Of a stretch of 64,000 nucleotides of DNA, positions 51,391 to 60,461 are shown piece by piece. The DNA comes from Thermotomaculum hydrothermale. GTDB taxonomy: Bacteria; Acidobacteriota; Holophagae; Thermotomaculales; Thermotomaculaceae. Made by a program: the position numbers and the translations under genes. The stretch lies in contig NZ_AP017470.1 in NCBI RefSeq assembly GCF_016592575.1, forward strand, positions 1,510,501 to 1,574,500, written 5' to 3'. Positions within the stretch are counted from its first letter, which is position 1, and every line of letters begins with the position of its first letter. The notes under the pieces were generated by a model, which made no database searches, was not told the DNA's origin, and saw only the letters and a list, made by a program, of their open reading frames with translations.

Positions 51391-52423
51391 GAAAGATGTT
51401 TTAAAGGATTTAGAGTTTGAAAATCCTGTTGAGATTAGAAATATAGAAGAACTACCTAAAAAAAACAGGAACTATATCTATGTGTTAATTATAGTTTTAC
51501 TTATAGCAGGGATAGCATTTTTAGGATACAGAGAATTTACCCGCCAGAATGAAATTAATAAATTAAAAAAGCAAATAGAAGTTTTAAATAAAAAATTGTC
51601 CCAGAAAGAAAATGAATTGGCAGAAATCTCACAAAAACTTGAAAATATTCAGTCTGTTTTCTCAAAAACAAGCAAAAACAAAAAAGAATTGCTAAAAAAC
51701 ATAACCAGACTTGAAAGCCAGGTAAAAGAACAAAAGAAAAAAGTTAAAAAATTATCAAAGAAAATAACCAGCCTCCAAAATGAATTAAAAAGGCTTGAAA
51801 ACAAAAATAAAAAATTAGAAACTGAAAAGAAAAAACTTGAGAAAATAGTTGAAGAGAAAGACAAAATGATTGCAAAAAAGGATAAAGAAATAAAAGAGAT
51901 TTCCAACAAACTTGAACAGCAATCAATAACCTTAAAAAACCTTAGAGAAACATTCTCAATGGAGTCAACTGCTTCAAAAAAACTCATTTCAGAGTTAATT
52001 TCTGAACAAAAGAAAAACCAAAAACTATTAAAAGAAAACCTTGAATTAAAAACTAAAATTGAAAAACTTAACAAAAAGATTTATAAACTTGAGACAGTAG
52101 AAGAAGGGGATCTGGTGCCCTCTTCAGAGATGCTCACCCTTGCCAAACCATTAATATCTATGCCTGCAAAAATAAAAACGAGGGGACTGTTTTCAAAGGT
52201 TAAAGGTTTTGCAGTTGTAAACGCACTAATAGACGAATATGGAAAAGTAAAAAATGCTTATTTTATTTCTTCAAATATCCCTGAAGACAAAGTGGACAGG
52301 GGAATTTTAATAAACAGGGTATTAACAACTGTGAAAAAGTGGAAATTCTCCCCACCCCTTTATAAGGGGAAAACAGCAGTTAAAACCTGGCAGCCTGTAA
52401 TTGTCCCTGTTGAAAGTGAATAA
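51383..52423 (+). CDS. Membrane-anchored coiled-coil protein with TonB-like C-terminus
   Basis: About 346 residues. One membrane helix (about 30-47), a long Lys/Glu coiled coil (about 55-225), then a C-terminal domain (about 255-345) with ALIDEYGKVKNAYFISS and VLTTVKKWKFSPPLYKGK. That pattern is typical of TonB/energy-transducer C-terminal domains. It would reach into the periplasm. No ExbB/ExbD nearby, so a true TonB role is doubtful. The start is ATG at 51383; a TTG directly before it is possible. Confidence 0.75.
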   Translation: MDKKDVLKDLEFENPVEIRNIEELPKKNRNYIYVLIIVLLIAGIAFLGYREFTRQNEINKLKKQIEVLNKKLSQKENELAEISQKLENIQSVFSKTSKNKKELLKNITRLESQVKEQKKKVKKLSKKITSLQNELKRLENKNKKLETEKKKLEKIVEEKDKMIAKKDKEIKEISNKLEQQSITLKNLRETFSMESTASKKLISELISEQKKNQKLLKENLELKTKIEKLNKKIYKLETVEEGDLVPSSEMLTLAKPLISMPAKIKTRGLFSKVKGFAVVNALIDEYGKVKNAYFISSNIPEDKVDRGILINRVLTTVKKWKFSPPLYKGKTAVKTWQPVIVPVESE

Positions 52424-53119
52424 TCATCTATCAATAACCATTGCCAAAGTTAAAAAATAAACTTTTTCCGCTATTTCTTCTCTTTTTAACAATTTTGAAA
52501 TTCTATTTACCGTTGCCCCTGTTGTAAACACATCGTCAACCAAAAGCAGACTTTTATACTGATGTTTGCTCCTTACCCTGAAAAAACTCTTTACAATTTT
52601 TCTCCTCTCTGAAGCTGTTTTTGTTGATGACAAAAGCTTTTTAAAAGGTTTTCTAGTGAAAACCAATTTTTTTAACGGAATTCCCAGACTGCTTGATAAA
52701 ATTTTCCCGATCTCCCTGGGAACTGAATATCCTCTTTTCAAATAATGGTAAATTGAAGAAGGAACATAAGTTAAAACCTCAATCTCCTTATCTTGCAAAA
52801 ACTCGTGTATTTGTAAATTAAAAGATTCAAGGATTTTCAGATATTCAATTTTATCCTTAAACTTTATACTATGAATAAGCGCTTTCCCACAATCATTATA
52901 GGGGAACAGAAAAAATCCCCCGTCAAACTCCCTCTTTTCTTTAAAACACCTTCCGCATATATTTGAACCAGAAGGCAAAGGAAAAGAGCAATACTTACAC
53001 CTTGATTCAAACTCAACTTTAGTTAAAGACCCAAGACATTCTTCACATAGACCAAATTTAATTCTCTTTACCACCTTTTTACAGCAATAACATTCAGGAT
53101 AAATTATCTTTTCAAGCAT
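52424..53119 (-). CDS. ComF family phosphoribosyltransferase-like protein
   Basis: 231 residues. N-terminal zinc-finger Cys pairs (CYCC, CEEC, CKYC, CGRC) and the C-terminal PRPP-binding loop LLLVDDVFTTGATV identify the ComF family. Members are linked to DNA uptake or nucleic-acid metabolism. It converges with the coiled-coil gene, the two stop codons being directly adjacent. Activity is not established for the family. Confidence 0.9.
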   Translation of the reverse strand: MLEKIIYPECYCCKKVVKRIKFGLCEECLGSLTKVEFESRCKYCSFPLPSGSNICGRCFKEKREFDGGFFLFPYNDCGKALIHSIKFKDKIEYLKILESFNLQIHEFLQDKEIEVLTYVPSSIYHYLKRGYSVPREIGKILSSSLGIPLKKLVFTRKPFKKLLSSTKTASERRKIVKSFFRVRSKHQYKSLLLVDDVFTTGATVNRISKLLKREEIAEKVYFLTLAMVIDR

Positions 53120-53184
53120 GTAAAAATTATAAAAAAAGTATTAGAAGATTAAAACAAAAATGAGGCTAAAAAGAAAAGAAATGT

Positions 53185-53865
53185 TTAACCGAAAAGCCTG
53201 TTTAAACTATTTTCAAGCTCAGAAACTTTATCTCCATTGTATTTTTTCAAAATTATATTTTTAAACTTATCAATATCTCCGCTGTACAGACTCTGAGCAA
53301 TGTCAAGAACAGAGTTTGCGTTTACTCCAAAAAAAGGGGAAATTGCAAGCAAAACCTTGTCCCTTTCAACATTACCGATAAAAACACCCTTTTTCCCTGC
53401 CTTAAAATTCAGAGAGTTAGCTATTATAAACCTTACCTTATGCTCTATCACTACCCTCAAATTCTCGTCAAGGTCATTTAAAAGGTTTGAAACAAACGCC
53501 TCAATATCTGGAGAATTATTTACGGCATCATTCCATATAACATTCATAGCCGCACCAAAATAAGGAGCAATTATATCTACAATTTTTGCCTTTAATTCTT
53601 CAGGAAAGTAAAATTTAAAGGCGGTAGTTTGTTTAACCTCTTTAAGCTTAGCTCCCTCTTTCAATCTGTTTAAAACAAAATCATGAAACTCGGAAATTAG
53701 CTGATTTAAATCCTGGCTTTCTTCAACCTTTTTTTTAAGTTTTTTTAACGCTTTACCGTCTTTAAAGATATTGCATATAATTGTTCCTGTTGCCTTGTAA
53801 TACTCAGTTTGCACATGGAAAACACTGTTGCCGAACTGTAAATTATCATTGTAAGAAACAACCAT
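53185..53865 (-). CDS. Uncharacterised 'HVQTE' motif protein A
   Basis: 226 residues, soluble. The first 35 residues (NDNLQFGNSVFHVQTEYYKATGTIICNIFKDG is the region) match those of the gene at 56303, including F-H-V-Q-T-E, and probably form one beta-rich module. The rest is helical and unlike the second protein. GGGAGG precedes the start. It lies just downstream of the GH57 gene. I do not recognise a function. Confidence 0.75.
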   Translation of the reverse strand: MVVSYNDNLQFGNSVFHVQTEYYKATGTIICNIFKDGKALKKLKKKVEESQDLNQLISEFHDFVLNRLKEGAKLKEVKQTTAFKFYFPEELKAKIVDIIAPYFGAAMNVIWNDAVNNSPDIEAFVSNLLNDLDENLRVVIEHKVRFIIANSLNFKAGKKGVFIGNVERDKVLLAISPFFGVNANSVLDIAQSLYSGDIDKFKNIILKKYNGDKVSELENSLNRLFG

Positions 53866-53933
53866 AAATGCCTCCCATTAATATTTTAACACAAGAAAAA
53901 AAATGATTAAAAAACAAAAAAAAATAAGAACAA

Positions 53934-56057
53934 TTAAAAATTGATTAAAAATCTTTCAAAGGGAGGAAAAGTTATGCCTGTTTCAAAAAAGCCAAATTCA
54001 GGAATTCTTGTTTCTTTCATTCCCATAACACTTAATGCAAACTTCAGTGTATCCCTACCCTCAAAGTTAAAAACATCTCCATTAATTTCTATTTCAACCA
54101 CTTTATCCACTCCAACCTTTGCAAAAAACTCAGTATTTTCAAAATCTCTCCCCTTTGAAATAGAAAGAGGAACTTTAAAAACGCCCTGAGTTAAAGGAAA
54201 ATTGAGACAAAAAAAGTTTTTGTCCTGCAAAAAAAGTTTTATTGATTCTACTTTATCTCTTAAAGCAATAAGAAAATAAATGTTTTTTAAATCCTGGCCA
54301 AACATTATTTTTTCAACAGGTGTTTCACCCTCAAACATTGCCCCCCCTTTACCTTGAGGGGTAAACTCTCCTGCCCCATTCCATTCAAAGAAGTTTGTAA
54401 TTTCCCCATCTATGTCGGGAGAGATAAGAGAAACAGGCATTTTCGGTTTTGGCAATGATGTAGGCTTCTTTATAGGTGTTTTTAAAAATACAGGAACCTC
54501 TTCCCCTAAAAACCTGTACACATTTGACAGATGTTTTAAAAATAACAAATCAAACTTCTCCTGACCCTTTACCTTAAAATCATCTCCATACCACCAGAAC
54601 CAATCGCTACCCTCGGCTACCATCAACTCTTTTTTAGCCTTTTCAAGTAATACCTCATCTTCAAAACCTTTTGACTTCTCTTCAAAAAAGGCAGCAGTCC
54701 TTCCCAAATAAGACCATGCAGTATTCATTTCGTGATGCCCTATCCATATAGCAAAATTTGCATTAATCCATGAACCAGGCCAGATTGACTCTAAACGTTC
54801 TCCCCTAAAGCTTTCAACAACCTGATAAAAGGTTGAAGTTTCTGCAAAATTACTCCCCTCAATTCCTTCAAAGAGAGAAAAAAGAAAGTTTACCGCTAAA
54901 TCAGGATAAAACTCCCATGGATTTTCCCCGTCAAAGATAACAGGAACAATAACACCTTTATCCTTGTTAAAATTATAAATTTTCTCAATATGGGCTAAAA
55001 AATCCTTTACCGCATCATCTACTTTGAAATTGTAATAAACAAAGCCTATTTTGTCTGAAATCTCTCTATCTCTGAAAAAACACGACAATTTATCTCTAAA
55101 ACTATACGGTTTGTATAAAAACTCAAACTTATGCCTGTTTCCAAACCCACTCTTTTTTAAAATCTCTTCATCTGTTGCAATCCACTTTAACCCACAATCT
55201 GAAATCAATTCAAGGGCATCGTCTGAAACTGAGCCTTCAGACGGCCACATACCATAAGGCTTCTCTCCGAAAACCTCTTCAAAAAGCCTGATACCCTCAG
55301 TTACATGCATCCTTGCATGCTCAGGATATGAAAACTTTGGAGGAAAAGGTTTGTCAGGCAAACTAATTTTTCCAATATCAGAATCAATAATGAGGGGTAA
55401 AATAGGGTGAAAATAAGGGGAAATTGAAATCTCTATCTTTCCCTCTTTTAAAAGCTTTCTATAAAGGGGAATAATCCTTTTTAAAACCTTAAATTGAATA
55501 TCAACTATAAGCCTTATATCTTCTATTGAATAATTGCCCTGTTTCTCAAAAAGAGTTTTAAGCTCTTTAAACTCCCTTCTTGCAGCAAAACCAAACCATG
55601 AAAGGTTGAACAATGCCTGCAAATCCCTTAAATCTGAGTTTGTAAAATAGGAAAGCCTTTTCCTTAATTCATCCAAATCATCTGAGTCTCCCCTCAATTC
55701 AAAAAGCCTCTTGTAATTGGAATTAGGCTCAATAAAGTTTTTAAAATTCACCGAGAAAAAGTTGTCTATAAGAAAAAGTTTCTCATTATCACTCATTAAA
55801 GCAGGGTCTTTAAGTGTTAAATCAAGGTACAAATCACTTATCTTTCCCTCAGAATAAAGATTTATTTGCTCTATCAATGAGGGCACAAGGTTGACTGTTA
55901 TTTTAGTATTTTTAAGTTTATCAATAAGATAGGGGATATCATAATACCCCTTAATCCCGTGAAGCCTTACCCATGGCATTATAGCCTTTCCTTCTGCTAT
56001 ATCCACATAGTATGGCTGGTGCATATGAAATAAAAAAAGAATCTTTGCTTTACCCAT
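53934..56057 (-). CDS. Glycoside hydrolase family 57 enzyme
   Basis: 707 residues. The GH57 barrel has H11-M-H13-Q-P near the start, nucleophile E274 in GMWPSEGSVS, and acid D376 in IFDGENPWE. The C-terminal third (from about 540) is beta-rich, with IDGEITNFFEWNGAGEF, and may bind sugar. The family acts on alpha-glucans (amylopullulanase, 4-alpha-glucanotransferase, branching). No signal peptide, so intracellular glycogen or maltodextrin metabolism is likely. The exact activity cannot be told. Confidence 0.9.
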   Translation of the reverse strand: MGKAKILFLFHMHQPYYVDIAEGKAIMPWVRLHGIKGYYDIPYLIDKLKNTKITVNLVPSLIEQINLYSEGKISDLYLDLTLKDPALMSDNEKLFLIDNFFSVNFKNFIEPNSNYKRLFELRGDSDDLDELRKRLSYFTNSDLRDLQALFNLSWFGFAARREFKELKTLFEKQGNYSIEDIRLIVDIQFKVLKRIIPLYRKLLKEGKIEISISPYFHPILPLIIDSDIGKISLPDKPFPPKFSYPEHARMHVTEGIRLFEEVFGEKPYGMWPSEGSVSDDALELISDCGLKWIATDEEILKKSGFGNRHKFEFLYKPYSFRDKLSCFFRDREISDKIGFVYYNFKVDDAVKDFLAHIEKIYNFNKDKGVIVPVIFDGENPWEFYPDLAVNFLFSLFEGIEGSNFAETSTFYQVVESFRGERLESIWPGSWINANFAIWIGHHEMNTAWSYLGRTAAFFEEKSKGFEDEVLLEKAKKELMVAEGSDWFWWYGDDFKVKGQEKFDLLFLKHLSNVYRFLGEEVPVFLKTPIKKPTSLPKPKMPVSLISPDIDGEITNFFEWNGAGEFTPQGKGGAMFEGETPVEKIMFGQDLKNIYFLIALRDKVESIKLFLQDKNFFCLNFPLTQGVFKVPLSISKGRDFENTEFFAKVGVDKVVEIEINGDVFNFEGRDTLKFALSVMGMKETRIPEFGFFETGITFPPFERFLINF

Positions 56058-56241
56058 CTACCACTCCTAACATTGCCATTTTATTATACCGCGATTAAAA
56101 AAATAATGACATTTCTGGTTGTTGTTAAAAAAGCTAATTAAAAAACATAAAAAAATCAACCAGGAAAAACACCGCACAACCGGAAATTGTTTATTTTTTA
56201 ATGATAGACATATCTCCCACATACCATAACCTTTTTTATTA

Positions 56242-56270
56242 TTTACATTCAAAACAAATAAATCTATAAT
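56242..56270 (+). promoter_or_regulatory. Promoter of the HVQTE protein B gene
   Basis: TTTACA (56242-56247), 17-bp spacer, TATAAT (56265-56270), 33 bases before the start codon. The 56058-56302 region also holds a minus-strand TATAAT in front of the GH57 gene (about 56084-56089) and otherwise nothing recognisable. Confidence 0.65.
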
Positions 56271-56302
56271 AAGTTAGATAAAAGTTTTTGCGAAGGGGAA
56301 GC

Positions 56303-56950
56303 ATGATTACAGGGTTTAATACTGATGTAAAGCACGCAGGCAAGGTGTTTCATGTGCAGACTGAAGACAAGGGAATAAATAACCCCCGCATAGAAACCCT
56401 TATCTATGTTGGCGGACAGATTCTTGACTCTATAAGGCAGGATTACTCTGACAAGATAAAAGATGGATATAATGAAGACTTGATAACTCAAATGATGGAA
56501 GAGCAACACCAGAAGGTTATAAGGGATATTAAAACCGGAAAGTACGATACAGACAATGAAGAGATTGAAAACATTATTTCAAATAAAAACCTTGATGATG
56601 TTGTTCTTGAATACCTGCTTGCCACAACCTTCAAAGATGATTTAGTGCTTCTTTTAGATGAAGAGGGAATGGAATTTTACGACAATTCAGATGTTGAAAT
56701 TACTGTAAACGCTTACAACAGAGAGTCTTACAATGGAATTCCAAAAACAAAAATTTTAATTAAGATTTTAAGCCTTGATACAAACCCAGCTCTCCTTGCA
56801 GAGGGGTATACAGATAATGATGGGAAATTTAAAGCAAAGTTTAAAATTCCTGAATTACCAGATGGAGTTTATACCCTGCTTATTGAGGGGGAGCATCCTG
56901 AAATAGGCAAATCCCAGATTAAGTACATAATCAAGAAAAAGAGGAAGTAA
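56303..56950 (+). CDS. Uncharacterised 'HVQTE' motif protein B
   Basis: 215 residues. N-terminal module with VFHVQTED and a helical middle (about 50-105). The C-terminal Ig-like or carboxypeptidase-regulatory-like domain (about 125-210) contains YTDNDGKFKAKFKIPELPDG. The start at 56303 is chosen for its AGGGGA site; an in-frame TTG at 56288 is unlikely. Its stop overlaps the next start (TAATG). Function unknown. Confidence 0.78.
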   Translation: MITGFNTDVKHAGKVFHVQTEDKGINNPRIETLIYVGGQILDSIRQDYSDKIKDGYNEDLITQMMEEQHQKVIRDIKTGKYDTDNEEIENIISNKNLDDVVLEYLLATTFKDDLVLLLDEEGMEFYDNSDVEITVNAYNRESYNGIPKTKILIKILSLDTNPALLAEGYTDNDGKFKAKFKIPELPDGVYTLLIEGEHPEIGKSQIKYIIKKKRK

Positions 56951-57354
56951 TGACAAAAGAAAAACTTGAGTTTGAAGACTATAAATACCTGATTTTTGCG
57001 TGGCTTTTTCCTGGATTGGGGCATTACCTTTTAGGATTAAAGAAAAAGGCCTACATTTTAGGCGGAATTGTAATCTTTATGATAGCATACGGCCTTTACT
57101 TAAAAGGGCATATTTACACCCCCTCAGACCAGTTGCAATTATTTCAATTAGGCTCTTTATTTGAATTGGGGATGGGGCCTGTTTACTTTATACTTTCCTT
57201 CACTCCATTGAGAGAGGGTGTTGTTAAATCCTTCACCTTTGAATACGGCACTTCATTTATTCTTACAGGGGCTATTCTAAATTACTTTGCAATAATTGAT
57301 GTTGCAGACCATATTTTAGGAAGGCATAAAGACTCAATCTGGGAAGAGAAATAA
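56950..57354 (+). CDS. Small polytopic membrane protein (DUF6677-like)
   Basis: 134 residues with about four hydrophobic helices. LFPGLGHYLLGLKKKA near the start resembles TM2/DUF6677-type proteins. Translationally coupled to HVQTE protein B. Function unknown; family name is from memory and not checked. Confidence 0.72.
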   Translation: MTKEKLEFEDYKYLIFAWLFPGLGHYLLGLKKKAYILGGIVIFMIAYGLYLKGHIYTPSDQLQLFQLGSLFELGMGPVYFILSFTPLREGVVKSFTFEYGTSFILTGAILNYFAIIDVADHILGRHKDSIWEEK

Positions 57355-57408
57355 AAGTTTAAAAAAAAGTAAAAATTTGCCTCAAATCAAAAATCTATCC
57401 TTTTTCTG

Positions 57409-57417
57409 TGCTATAAT
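57409..57417 (+). promoter_or_regulatory. Extended -10 promoter of the mrp gene
   Basis: TGCTATAAT: TGn followed by TATAAT (57412-57417), 32 bases before the start codon. No good -35. Confidence 0.5.
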
Positions 57418-57449
57418 CAATCGGAAAATTTAGTATTCTGGAGGTTCAA

Positions 57450-58490
57450 ATGGTTAAAGTTTCAAGAATAGACATTTATGAAAAGTTAGATAAAGTTATT
57501 ATCCCGGGCGCAAATGTTTCGCTTGTAAAATATAAGGGGATTAGAGGCCTTGAAATTGACGAAGACGGAAATGTTGACATCAAAGTTGAGGTACCAAAGC
57601 AGGCTGAAAACAATTTAAAAGAGCTTGAAGAAAGTGTTGTTAAAGCAATAAAATCTGTTGAAAATGTGAAAGAGGTTAAGGTTAATATCTCTGTCAACGA
57701 AAAGCCTTACGGTACAGTTGAGTTTAAAAACCTTATCCCAAATGTAAAATTCCCCATACTTATAGGAAGCGGCAAAGGCGGAGTTGGGAAATCAACTGTA
57801 TCATCAAACCTTGCAATAGCAATGGCAAAATTAGGGCATAAAGTTGGGCTTTTAGACGCTGATTTTTACGGCCCAAGCATTGCTATGATGTTTGGCATAA
57901 AGGAAGAGCCTGTTGTAAATGAAAAAGAAAAACTTGTACCCTTTGAAAAATTCGGGGTAAAGGTTATGTCTTTAGGCTTTCTTTTAGAAGAGGATACCCC
58001 GGTAATCTGGAGAGGCCCTCTCTTAATGAAGGCATTGACACAGTTTCTTGAAGATGTGGAATGGGGAGAACTTGATTACCTTTTAATAGACCTGCCTCCT
58101 GGAACCGGAGACATTCAACTATCCCTTGCGCAAAATGTTAAGGTAAAGGGGGCAATAGCAGTTACCACTCCTCAGGATGTTGCGCTTTTAGATGTTAAAA
58201 AGGCTGTTACAATGTTTGAAAAATTAAACATTCCAGTTATGGGTGTTATTGAGAATATGAGTTACTTTATCTGCCACAACTGCGGAACAAAGCACTTTAT
58301 TTTCAGTGGAAATGAGATGGATACTGGTGATAAATTAGGGCTTCCTGTTTTAGGAAGAATACCAATTGACTCTGCTATTAGAGAAGGTGGCGATAAAGGA
58401 TTGCCAATAGTAGTTGGGTACCCTGAATCCCCTGTTACAAAGGAATTTTTAGAAACGGCAAAGATAATTGCGGAGAAAAGCGGTTTATAA
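57450..58490 (+). CDS. mrp: Mrp/NBP35-type iron-sulfur carrier ATPase
   Basis: 346 residues. An N-terminal MIP18-like domain (about 1-90) is followed by the deviant Walker A GSGKGGVGKST (106-116), DADFYGPSI, DLPPGTGD and a C-terminal CxxC (FICHNCGT) that binds a shared 4Fe-4S cluster in the dimer. It carries and delivers Fe-S clusters to apo-proteins. Fits the organism's Fe-S enzymes such as MqnC. Full length. Confidence 0.94.
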   Translation: MVKVSRIDIYEKLDKVIIPGANVSLVKYKGIRGLEIDEDGNVDIKVEVPKQAENNLKELEESVVKAIKSVENVKEVKVNISVNEKPYGTVEFKNLIPNVKFPILIGSGKGGVGKSTVSSNLAIAMAKLGHKVGLLDADFYGPSIAMMFGIKEEPVVNEKEKLVPFEKFGVKVMSLGFLLEEDTPVIWRGPLLMKALTQFLEDVEWGELDYLLIDLPPGTGDIQLSLAQNVKVKGAIAVTTPQDVALLDVKKAVTMFEKLNIPVMGVIENMSYFICHNCGTKHFIFSGNEMDTGDKLGLPVLGRIPIDSAIREGGDKGLPIVVGYPESPVTKEFLETAKIIAEKSGL

Positions 58491-58496
58491 TATAAT
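58468..58496 (+). promoter_or_regulatory. Promoter of tRNA-Sec
   Basis: TTGCGG (58468-58473), 17-bp spacer, TATAAT (58491-58496), 24 bases before the tRNA 5' end. Confidence 0.45.
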
Positions 58497-58519
58497 TTAC
58501 TGAAAGGTTTATACCTTAC

Positions 58520-58617
58520 GGAAGCGAATGGGGGCTGGTGTCCCCCCCGGTCTTCAAAACCGGTGGGCCTATACGGGGGTATAGGTCGGTGGGTTCGATT
58601 CCCACGCGCTTCCGCCA
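58520..58617 (+). tRNA. selC: Selenocysteine tRNA (anticodon TCA)
   Basis: 98 bases. Acceptor GGAAGCG/CGCTTCC with encoded G-CCA, a long D stem (GGGGG/CCCCC), anticodon stem CCGGT/ACCGG with loop CTTCAAA (anticodon TCA, 58554-58556), a long variable arm (CCTATAC/GTATAGG) and T arm GTGGG/CCCAC. These are diagnostic of tRNA-Sec, which reads UGA with SelB. The organism should therefore encode selA, selB, selD and at least one selenoprotein outside the window. Confidence 0.97.
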
Positions 58618-58638
58618 TTTTAATCCCAGAGGTTTAAT

Positions 58639-59493
58639 ATGAAAAAAACATTTTTATGGATTCTTGCTTTTTTGATTACAGTAACCCTTGCCATATATCA
58701 AAAAAGAACAGGGCCAACCTACCCTGTTTCAGGGCATTTAAAGATTGACGGCGTAAAAATTGACTATACCTTTAACAGAAGCCACGGGGGGCCTGGAGAC
58801 CAGGAGGTAAGCATTTTCCTTGAAGGGGACAAACCTATCTCAGCCTATCTTGTTTACAAAAGGTACAGGGTTAAAGAAGACTGGGTGGAAGTGAAAATGC
58901 AAAAAATAGGCAAAAATTACACAGCATTTTTGCCCCACCAGCCACCAGCAGGAAAGTTAGAATACTATGTTAAGGTAAATATTGACGGAAAGTACTACAG
59001 TATCCCTGCAAAAAGCGTGGTTACCAGGTTTAAGGGTGCCGTGCCATTATACATTCTCATTCCCCACATAATCTTTATGTTTTCTTCATTACTGTTGTGT
59101 GTAAGGATTGGGCTTGCTTTAATATTCAAAGAGCCATACAAAAACCTTGTTTACACCTGTGTGGGATTATTCTTCATTGGTGGGTTAATTTTAGGCCCAA
59201 TTGTTCAAAAATTTGCCTTTGGGGAATTGTGGACAGGCATTCCCTTTGGCTGGGATTTAACTGACAATAAAACACTTATTGCCTTTTTATTCTGGCTTCC
59301 GGCACTTTTCTTTTTAAAGAGAGAATACTCAAAGAGAAGCATTGTCTCAACAGCAATAGCCATAATTGTAATGTTTTCAATATATCTAATCCCCCACTCT
59401 GTCTGGGGTTCTGAATTTGATTACTCAAAGAATCAGATAACAACAGGAAAGAAACCTGCTGTTATTGAAACAAATGAAGGGGAAAACCAATGA
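58639..59493 (+). CDS. Membrane protein with periplasmic beta domain
   Basis: 284 residues. N-terminal helix (about 4-20), then a beta-rich periplasmic domain (about 30-130) with YPVSGHLKIDGVKIDYTFNR and LPHQPPAGKLEYYVKVNIDG. Three or four more helices follow (about 138-160, 167-188, 210-225, 236-252). Orthologues exist in several phyla, as far as I recall, without assigned function. It overlaps the epimerase gene by 4 bases. Confidence 0.75.
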   Translation: MKKTFLWILAFLITVTLAIYQKRTGPTYPVSGHLKIDGVKIDYTFNRSHGGPGDQEVSIFLEGDKPISAYLVYKRYRVKEDWVEVKMQKIGKNYTAFLPHQPPAGKLEYYVKVNIDGKYYSIPAKSVVTRFKGAVPLYILIPHIIFMFSSLLLCVRIGLALIFKEPYKNLVYTCVGLFFIGGLILGPIVQKFAFGELWTGIPFGWDLTDNKTLIAFLFWLPALFFLKREYSKRSIVSTAIAIIVMFSIYLIPHSVWGSEFDYSKNQITTGKKPAVIETNEGENQ

Positions 59494-60461
59494 AAATACT
59501 TGTTACAGGGTGTGCCGGCTTTATTGGAAGCCAGACTGCAAAACTTTTTCTTGAAAACGGGTATGAGGTAATTGGTGTTGATAATTTAAACGATTACTAT
59601 GACCCTAAATTGAAGGAGTACAGGCTAAAATTTTTGAAAGAGCACAACAACTTTACCTTTTACAAGCTTGACATTGAAAAAACAGAGGATGTAAACAGCC
59701 TTTTTGAAAATCATAAAATAACTCACATAGTAAACCTTGCTGCAAGGGCCGGGGTGCGCTATTCAATTGAAAACCCCTATGTTTATTCCCTGACAAACAC
59801 TTACGGTACATTAAACCTTCTTGAAGCAGGGAAAAAAAAGGGTATTGAAAAGTTTGTACTTGCTTCAACATCTTCCCTTTATGCCGGCCAGAAAATGCCA
59901 TTTAAAGAGGATTTACCGGTAAACGAACCAATTTCTCCCTATGCTGCATCAAAAAAGGGTGCTGAGGCAATGTGCTATTCATACCATCATCTTTACGGCG
60001 TTGACACAACAATATTGAGATACTTCACAGTTTACGGGCCTGCTGGCAGGCCTGATATGGCATACTTCAGGTTTATTTACTGGATAGACAACAATATGCC
60101 AATAACTCTCTTTGGAGACGGCACACAAAGCAGGGATTTTACCTTTATAACCGACATAGCAAGGGGCACATTTAAAGCAACCTTAACAAAAACAGGCTAT
60201 GAAATTATAAATTTGGGAAACGACAACCCGAAAAAGTTAAACTATATGATTGAATTGATAGAAAAGGGGTTAAACAAAAAGACTAAAATTGATTACAAAC
60301 CATTCCACAAAGCAGATATGAAAGACACCTGGGCAAATGTTGAAAAGGCGAAAGAGATTTTAAACTGGCAGGCTAAAGTTAGCCTTGAAGAGGGAATAGA
60401 AAAAACGGTTAAGTGGTATATTGAAAACAGAGATTTTGTTAATTCCCTGGAGATAAAATGA
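59490..60461 (+). CDS. NAD-dependent sugar epimerase (UDP-glucuronate 4-epimerase-like)
   Basis: 323-residue extended SDR enzyme. NAD-binding G7-x-x-G10-x-x-G13, catalytic Y151-x-x-x-K155, and VDNLNDYYDPKLKEYRL, which is typical of the UDP-glucuronate/galacturonate 4-epimerase group. It makes nucleotide sugars for surface polysaccharide. Coupled to both neighbours by 4-base overlaps. UDP-glucose 4-epimerase is the main alternative. Confidence 0.88.
   Translation: MKILVTGCAGFIGSQTAKLFLENGYEVIGVDNLNDYYDPKLKEYRLKFLKEHNNFTFYKLDIEKTEDVNSLFENHKITHIVNLAARAGVRYSIENPYVYSLTNTYGTLNLLEAGKKKGIEKFVLASTSSLYAGQKMPFKEDLPVNEPISPYAASKKGAEAMCYSYHHLYGVDTTILRYFTVYGPAGRPDMAYFRFIYWIDNNMPITLFGDGTQSRDFTFITDIARGTFKATLTKTGYEIINLGNDNPKKLNYMIELIEKGLNKKTKIDYKPFHKADMKDTWANVEKAKEILNWQAKVSLEEGIEKTVKWYIENRDFVNSLEIK

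Noticed and set aside
51383-52423. True TonB protein.
   Set aside because: The C-terminal domain resembles TonB, but the long coiled coil, lack of a Pro-rich spacer and absence of exbB/exbD argue for another envelope role.
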